In this document: piece after piece, positions 57,295-64,000 of the stretch | How positions within the stretch are numbered: position 1 is the stretch's first letter | Layout of the letters: the number at the start of each line of letters is the position of its first letter | Assembly (NCBI RefSeq): GCF_019578655.1 | Contig: NC_063265.1 | Span: 21,500,285 to 21,564,284 of the forward strand | Source: Ricinus communis | Taxonomy: Eukaryota; Streptophyta; Magnoliopsida; Malpighiales; Euphorbiaceae | Direction: 5' to 3' | DNA length: 64,000 nt | Notes under the pieces: generated by a model | What the model was told of the DNA's origin: nothing | The model's input: the letters and a program-made list of their open reading frames with translations, nothing else | The model's database searches: none | Made by a program: the position numbers and the translations under genes

Positions 57295-58420
57295 CTCACC
57301 CTGTTACAAGTCAATCCCTTGACTGCAACTCTATTACATCAATATTACAAAGGTAGTATAATGCAAACCCAAAACTAAAAATTCATAATAACTATCAAGG
57401 CAACTTAAAGTTAACATGCTCATGACAACATAGAGATGCTATATTACAAATCAAAGGGTTGCAATAAAATCATTCGACAACAATACACCCTGTTTTGCTA
57501 AAGCATAAGCTATATGGTTACTTTTCCTTAGTAAGAAGGAGAAATTGATTGGAGGGAGGACAAAAATAAGTAGATATATTTCATAAAAGAGATTGCTTAA
57601 TCGCCAAAGACCCTTTTTGATATTTTGAATCCAATTAATTACATTTATTGAGTCTGATTGAATTTGAAAACCAACCACGCCATTAAAATTATGAATGCAT
57701 GAGAGAGTATAACTAAATAAATAAGGATGAGCAGAGTTTTGAATTTAGATAAGTGTTCTATTCCCCAGTAGGGCCTCTTCTTAGATGATCTTCAATATAG
57801 CTTTCAGCACCTTAGAATTAGAAAAATTAAACTTGAAACCAAGGTTTTGACCCAAATCAAGAGTCAATTTTGCCTCCAATAATTAAGAATCTTTAGTTTG
57901 TTGTGTTGGAATCAACGATAGGACTTACAATTAGGTTGTCATCTATCATTTAGTTGAAATGATTTATGCCTGAGATTCATTCTAGAGATTTCATTGCCAG
58001 TTTCCTTTAGAATCCTCTCAAGTGTAGTTTCTCCTTTTTTTTTTCTTTGTTTCCCCATTTGTGGATAAAAATTTATCAGATCTATGATGAGTTTGCACTT
58101 GCTTCTTTGATTGGTGATTCTACCAGCCTAGAGGTACCACATGGTAAGTTTTCACATAAGGAAAGGGGTGAAAAAGGAAGATTTTGAGTGAGTGTTTATG
58201 CAATGCTATAAGAACTAGGATTAAATAATGGTGACTATATGATTTGTTGAGTTTTTGGTGAAGATGAGTATAAGGACTTGAGGTTTTGACATGTTTTGGG
58301 TGTGAAAGGGAGAGGAAAGAGGCTAGATGGGTTCTTAGGCTTAAATGTGATTTAGGAGAGTAAATTAGCTTTTTGGCTTGAGACAGAGTTGGGTAGGTTG
58401 GGTTGAAAGAAGAATGTAGT
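57295..58420 (-). mobile_element. Truncated LINE (3' part) inserted in copia gag
   Basis: On the minus strand 57451-57678 reads VGFQIQSDSINVINWIQN, RLSNLFYEIYLLIF and LLRKSNHIAYALAKQGVLL, the RNase H-like (RVT_3) domain found at the end of plant LINE ORF2. The rest is non-coding or degraded. The copia gag resumes at about 58430. No poly(A) tract was recognised at the left end. Confidence 0.65.
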
Positions 58421-58429
58421 AGAGTTCAA

Positions 58430-59990
58430 CATTGCCCAAGTGCTTATAACATTTGGAAGGCTTTAGAGAACTACTATGCAAGTCAAAGTTTAAGAAGGTT
58501 CAATTACTCATAATTGAATATGAGCTCTTCAAGATGAAGCCATATGAGAGTATAACTGAAATGACAAATACACTTCTAAATATTATCTAAAATATGAGGA
58601 AGCTTGGCAAGCACAATGACTTGTTAGATATTAACAATAAAATTACTAAATCCTTGCCATTGAAAAGGTTCGGATTAAGAGTGGCCAATATTGAAGAAGC
58701 CAATAAGGTTCTTGATAAAATCCCCATGGATGTGCTTATAGAAAGTCTTCTGACTCATGAAACAGCTTTAAAGAGGGAGGAAAAGCTAGAGAAGAATAAA
58801 GAAAGAGATATGAAGAAAGTACTAAGTCTCAAGAGTGCCATAAAGAGCCAACTAGAAAGTGAAAGCTTTAGTGAGTTATGTGGAAGTGAAGATGAAACTG
58901 GCCATGCTTTTTAGAAGGGTGAAGGAGATCATCATATTACTTACCATAGGTGTGGCAAGCAAGAGCATGTCAAGACCGATTGCGATCCAAAAGCAAGAAC
59001 AAGAAGAAGGAGAAAAGAAAAGCATTCAAGGCAACTTGGGATAACAGTTCTTCAAGTAGAAAAAAAAAAATTGCCAACCTTTGCTTCATGGCCATAGAGG
59101 ATGACTCCAATGAGGTATTCTCTTCATCTCATACTTACAATGATGATTATTGTCATGATATGCTTGATATGATTGCTATTGAATTCTTAGAAACAATAAC
59201 CTTGAAATGTGAAAAATGTTATTCTAAAATGAAGTTTATAAAGAAAAATATTTGAAACTAGAAAATAATTTTAAAGAATTGGAAAAACAAGTTTCAAAAC
59301 TTACTTCTATATATTTGAAACTAAATAATTATTTAAATGAGATTTCTCCAAAAACCTCCTTACTAAGTATTTATATAAAGAAATTAATGATTTGAAAAAT
59401 GAAATAGGGGAGTTAAGAAATTCTATTTTAAATTTTCACGAAGGAAATGAAGCTTTAGATATATTTATTGTATCTTAAAGACCTCCTTTTATTAAATATG
59501 GTGTTGGTTTCAATAGAGATTCATCATCTTTATTCCCATCTAGTTCACAATTTGTTAAAACATCTACATCGTGAAGGTTGTACCAAAAGAGGTTAGAGCA
59601 CTCACTAGATCTCCTCTCTCAAAGAGAAAAGAAAAAATATCATAAGTTCCAAAGGTTAAGCCTAAAAGAACTAATCATGCATTCATATACAAGAAGCATG
59701 CCCGTAAACACGTGTATGAACCTAAAATATATTATTGTATGCATGATAGAGATAGAAATGTGGGGAGATCCAAATTTTAACCAAGAAGACCATTGAACAA
59801 AAGGCACTTCAAATTCAATGTTCAATATTAATATTGCATAAAATTTAAGCATATAAATGCATTATGCTATATTAGGAAGGCTCACCTCAAATTAGAGGAT
59901 CTTTCTAAAACTAACCCACAAGGACGCAAGTTTGTTTGGGTACCAAAGAAGAACAATTTTATTGTAAGTTAACTTCCAATTTACTTCAAG
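58430..59990 (+). pseudogene. Copia gag, C-terminal part
   Basis: After the LINE: IIEYELFKMKPYESITEM, a stop, MRKLGKHNDLLDINNKITKS, VANIEEANKVLDKIPMDVLI and KREEKLEKNKERDMKK. The zinc knuckle reads YHRCGKQEHVKTDC, with the first Cys replaced by Tyr. Then MAIEDDSNEV, a long coiled-coil-like section, and FVWVPKKNNFIVS. The frame is broken by stops and shifts. Confidence 0.78.
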
Positions 59991-60000
59991 GAAAGAAAGC

Positions 60001-60316
60001 TAGCATTTGGATGGTGAGTGATAAAGGTAAGTAATTATTAATTCTACTTCTCTTACAACTAAATGAAAGTGGATAAAAGGGAAGAAAATGGATATAACCA
60101 CAATTGGCATAATTGAAATTCGTTTCTCATATTATTGGTTTACTCCTCTCTCCTTTCTCTCCCACAAATGGTATAAATTTCTTTTTAATCTTTGCAAAAG
60201 GAGAGAGATCAACTTCAAAATGATTTTTTAATTTTACTTTATCATCAGCTAAGGAGGAGCATATGCATTGTATTTATTTTTGCTCAATTTAAATGTTAAA
60301 ATTAAAAGGAGGAGAT
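60001..60316. other. Deleted pol region and purine tract
   Basis: No pol coding sequence; the purine-rich tract attaaaaggaggagat lies at 60301-60316. Confidence 0.55.
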
Positions 60317-61309
60317 TGTTATACTAAGTTATTTCATTAACTTGGTAATTCTTTATTTTGATCTTGACAATTAAATTGAATAGTACTAATGTTGTTTCTA
60401 AGTGATTTTTATATATAAATTTATGTATTCATCATTTGAAAGATTGTGCCTTTATAAATCCATTTCTATATAAAAAGTGCAATGTTAAAAAAGGTGCAAC
60501 CGCAAAAATGGGCAATTTCAACACAAAGAGTTTTGGGTCAATTTTGCAATTCTGAAGCAAGAAGCATGACCATGAAAGTCATATTTAGTTAAACCGTTAG
60601 AAATCATTAACAGCTATATTTGCCATGTATACTAGCTGTTGCAGGAATTTTAAAAATCACAGTCGCTATTTTTAAAGTGCAACCACAATATTTTGGTATG
60701 TTAGTGCAATTAATGCATTATGTAAAGTAAAATAAAAGGGGATGGCCTAAGGTTTCAGTATAACGATTCTTTGGATTTTGAAGGTTATAAATATCCCCTA
60801 TAAAGGTCATTTATGGATGATCAACTATCTCCATAAGTCTCAAACCTTGACTTACTAATTTCTTATCTTCTTGTAACCATTTTATTTTTATTTTGGTTAT
60901 AGTAAGGTTTGATTATGAGTCTTAACAATTGCAAGATTTGGGTGTGAGCAGTAAACACTTGGGAAATGGTTTGAGAGTTAGCTTAAATAGGAAAAACTCT
61001 TTTAAGGTTTTGTGTGAACCAAAGCACTAAGTTTTGGGGTAAGCTTGAAAATACTCTTAGAGAAAAGTTTGAATGTGATCTTGGAAACATTTGGATTTGA
61101 TCTTGCACCCACAAAAAATTCTTGTTAGTGAAATACCCAATTGAAGATTGGAGAGTGGATGGAGGATTGATTAATACCGAAACCGCTATAAATTTTTATG
61201 TCTATTCTTTTTTTCTTCCTCTTTATATAAAATTCTTAATTTACCTTTTTTTTTTAATTCACGAATTCAAACCTCCTCCCCCCTCTTTTTAGTGTATAAA
61301 GGACTAGCA
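60317..61309 (+). repeat. 3' LTR of the deleted copia element
   Basis: It starts TGTTATAC directly after the purine tract and ends ...ggactagca at 61309. It has the TATA box 'aaggttataaatatcccc' near 60781-60798. Confidence 0.8.
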
Positions 61310-61996
61310 GTTTGATTGAAGTAGAAAACGATCCAAGAAGAAAAAAATAAAATGATAGACTCATTCTAGATACTTTAAATATTAGCTTGCATGGAATTAA
61401 TAAACAAACATGGCCAAAATAAGTAACGGACAACAGAAACAATAAGACAAGTAAATCGTTTGAGAAAATGGTTTATTTTTTGTTTTTTTTCCAATTTTTT
61501 TATTAATTTATATTTATTTTTTATTTATTTGAGAATTATTTTTATATAATTAAATAATTTTGCTGATATTTAGTTGATTTTAGATCTATGAAGAACTATT
61601 TGTAAGAATAATATAAAAAAATATATTTAAATATGAATATTGTCTATATCATAAACATGAATATTGAGCAATAAACATGTACTTATTTAATTAATAATTA
61701 TAAAATATGCATACTGTAATTATCGATAAAGTAGATATTAATATAAACATATCATTATGAGTAAATTATTTAAATATATATAAAGTTTTAAATAAAATAT
61801 AAAATTAAATCTTTTACTGGAAAAAATATAATAATTTATTATCTATACAAACAAATGATGAAGAGTTAATTTTACAAATTAGAAAAATTTCATTTTTTAA
61901 AAGTTACAAAAGCTTATAATGCTATTTTAGAAATGATTTTTTTTTATTTTCTTATTTATTTATACCTCAATTATATTACTAACTACCGATAGTAAT
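61310..61996. other. AT-rich spacer
   Basis: No gene seen. The minus-strand open stretch at 61254-61442 overlaps the LTR end and has no motif. Confidence 0.4.
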
Positions 61997-62530
61997 ATTT
62001 TACCAACAAATAATATTTTTAGTACTAATAAATTCAACATGCTCAAAAGGCTCAATTTCATCAAGCAGAACTCTTTCATCCTTTACTAACTGAACCATTG
62101 CCTCTCCATCAGCCACAAACTCTTCATTATTGAATTCATTCAAAAGTAGCAAGTCATTGTCTTTCTTGCTATCTCCATTTATCAAGTCTTCATAATCTAC
62201 ATTGACTTCAGTAGAGCAATTTACCTCCTTTAAATCATCGATGTTAGTCTTTAATGATGACTTAGAATCGGCTTTATCTTTAAGATGCTTAAAAAAGCTA
62301 TTGTTCAACATCTTGAACTCTTCAAACTCATGCTTAAATGCTTCAAGACTAATTCTTAAAGATTTGTTCTCCTTGAACAATTCATCAATAAAAACTTGAC
62401 TTGATTGTCTATCTAACCTCTTAGGTTTAGATTTAGAAGAATAAAAATTTTATTTACAATCTTCATAACGATCATTTCTTTGACCCCAGATCTTATCATA
62501 AGATTGATAACGAAGATTTCGACATTGTCT
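61997..62530 (-). pseudogene. Retroelement gag-like ORF, minus strand
   Basis: A 126-codon open stretch (62000-62380) reads MFKENKSLRISLEAFKHEFE, then acidic runs. Upstream in the minus sense is SKSKPKRLDRQSSQVFIDEL, interrupted by stops. It sits directly downstream (minus sense) of an LTR and primer-binding site, so by position it is the first ORF of that element. No zinc knuckle or capsid motif is recognisable; it is likely coiled coil. The frame meets stops near 62400-62480. Confidence 0.45.
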
Positions 62531-62871
62531 AATGAACTCAGCTTCATAAAATATATATATATATTTTTTTTATGTCTAAGGATGAAATAAAAATGAAAAT
62601 AAAGAACCACAAACAAGTTTGAAGGAAAAAATAAAAAAAAAATATGATGTGGAATTTGAAGGAAAAGAAAAAAAACAACATAAAGAGATTAACAAGAAGA
62701 GAAAACAAAAATTTATTTAGTAAACACAAAGCTTTAAACTTTAAAATAAAGAATACTTAGAAGGATAAAATTGAAACAAGAAGAATTCGGCACAAAAAAA
62801 AAAAGTAAAGAAGATGAGAAACTTTAATAACACACAAAACACAAAGATAAGCAAACCTCAACTTGAAGCAA

Positions 62872-62883
62872 GCTCTGATACCA
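62872..62883 (-). other. Primer-binding site (tRNA-iMet type)
   Basis: On the minus strand TGGTATCAGAGC, a perfect match to the usual plant retrotransposon primer site, two bases from the LTR end. Confidence 0.9.
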
Positions 62884-62885
62884 AA

Positions 62886-63620
62886 TGATAGGAAATCATC
62901 ATCTTAGCAACCATATACTACAATAATTAATGAGTTATGATACATATGGAATGCAAGAAAACACCCTCCAATGAAGATGATTCCAAAACCCAAGGATCTC
63001 CTTAAGTGAAGTTAGGAAAAACTAGTTCCAACAATGAAACTAGCACTTGAATTCAACTCCAAACGCCACAAACTAAGTATGATTTGATAAGTTAAGAATT
63101 AAACACAAGATTTTAGTTAGAGAACGTCACAAACTAAAAATAGTTTGATAAGTTCAAAGTTCATGCAAGAACTTAAGCAAAAACATTCACAAAGAGCAAA
63201 TAAAGATTATCATTCATCTTTTACAAATGAAGTTGGCTTTGATTTTTATAGCCAAAACAAGACAAAGAAATCTAAATGGATGTCTTTTGAGCTTTTCTAC
63301 ATTTTTCCCTTTAATTCCACCTAAAACTCATTCAAAGTAGCTGGTTTTACATTGATGACACTAATTTTGTAACTCCCAAATGACAATTAATTATGTGCAT
63401 CATTTTGTAACTCTACACACAACACATATAACTCATATCTAATAAAATAATCCTTAATTAAATAAAGATAAACTAAAATAATTACTTAAACTAGAATCCA
63501 TAAAGATAAGAACTCATATAAATATGAATTACGTCCAAAAGCCTAATCATGGCTGAATGACTTTTATTCTTCAAAATGGACTGAATACTTCATTATAAGG
63601 TTTGACTCTTTTTTTCATGC
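62886..63620 (-). repeat. 5' LTR of a minus-strand copia-type element
   Basis: The minus strand ends ...tcctatca directly before the primer site. It has a TATA box (ttggctataaaaatc, about 63240-63255). Downstream is a repeated phrase 'taagttc...aacttatcaaa-ctatttttagtttgtgRcgtt' (63070-63100 and 63125-63155). The far end is not certain. Confidence 0.65.
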
Positions 63621-63807
63621 ATGAGTTGCATTTCCATTTTAGAATTTTTAGTGCATGCATTCGTAATGGAATTTCATGGCACTCATATTATTTTTGTTGC
63701 TAAAGTATAATATTAGAAAATATATAAAATCTTATTCATTAATTATTAGAAAATAATTTCCGTTGGTTATAAAAAAATTAATAATTTTTGTTAATAATCA
63801 ATGAATT

Positions 63808-63844
<37 letters not shown>

Positions 63845-64000
63845 TAAGCTACTTTAATAGTAGAAAATAAGACATATTAATTATGTATAGTGATTCGTGT
63901 AATGATTTATTGTTTAAAGTTGTAATTATATTCTTGAACTTGTGTGTATGTAATGACTTGCTAGCATGAGTAGCTTTTTATTAACGCTAAAATATCTTTA
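63621..64000. other. AT-rich end of window
   Basis: No gene seen; contains the microsatellite at 63810-63843. Confidence 0.4.
63810..63843. repeat. (AT)n microsatellite
   Basis: About 17 AT units. Confidence 0.95.

Larger units (their letters stand above)
56038..61309 (+). mobile_element. Deleted Ty1/copia element with nested LINE
   Basis: Two alignable LTRs (about 56038-56987 and 60317-61309) flank a gag region. The primer-binding site (agtagtatcataac, 56988-57001) is a mutated form of agtggtatcagagc. A purine tract (aaaaggaggaga) precedes the 3' LTR. Protease, integrase and polymerase are gone: the text passes from the end of gag (about 60000) to the purine tract in 300 bp. A LINE piece interrupts gag at about 57295-58420. 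Confidence 0.8.

Overview
This is nuclear DNA of a eudicot plant. It is very AT-rich, has genes with short exons and GT-AG introns, and is crowded with plant Ty1/copia and Ty3/gypsy retrotransposons, LINE and SINE debris and long-TIR fold-back elements. The order cannot be fixed from sequence alone; the N-termini of the two genes fit a woody or euphorb-like rosid, which is only a guess. I find just two genes that look intact. They are tandem copies of a subgroup Ib bHLH transcription factor of the ORG2/ORG3 (bHLH38/39/100/101) type, the iron-deficiency regulators that in Arabidopsis partner with FIT. Gene A lies at 12372-13945 (263 aa) and gene B at 28505-31267 (257 aa). Both are on the + strand with three exons and identical phase-0 intron positions.

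Layout. 1-9060: nested retrotransposon debris (copia LTRs, a minus-strand copia RT/RNase H remnant, gag/ORF1-like pieces), a B3-domain-like pseudogene, and a minus-strand FAR1/FRS (MULE transposase-like) pseudogene. 9507-14475: gene A with a conserved distal block about 2.6 kb upstream, a fold-back element inserted between block and gene, and a duplicated promoter segment. 14476-25060: the TE cluster separating the two genes. It includes a 5.1-kb Ty3/gypsy element with exact TATAT target duplications and a deleted reverse transcriptase, a 1.66-kb solo-LTR-like insert inside a copia gag-PR remnant, and an apparent inversion bounded by inverted 19-nt repeats. 25267-31267: gene B with its own copy of the distal block about 3.1 kb upstream.

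31268-38990: AT-rich spacer with a direct segmental duplication. 38992-43485: a relatively young copia element with CTATT target duplications, about 95% similar LTRs (counted by eye), a tandemly duplicated protease core and a deleted YVDD block. 43486-64000: AT-rich spacer, a heavily decayed copia element (46795-52150), a SINE remnant, a second fold-back element, a deleted copia element with a LINE inside it (56038-61309), and the minus-strand 5' end of another copia-type element (61997 to about 63620).

The most interesting signal is the block kept upstream of both bHLH genes (9619-9850 and 25267-25500). In about 230 bp each copy carries four CATGC cores (the site bound by the iron-response factor IDEF1 and by RY-binding B3 proteins), a GACGTGGCA element and a colinear 45/50-codon small ORF. 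It has survived while the sequence between block and gene has been rearranged. Copy A has a perfect CACGTG G-box that copy B has lost.
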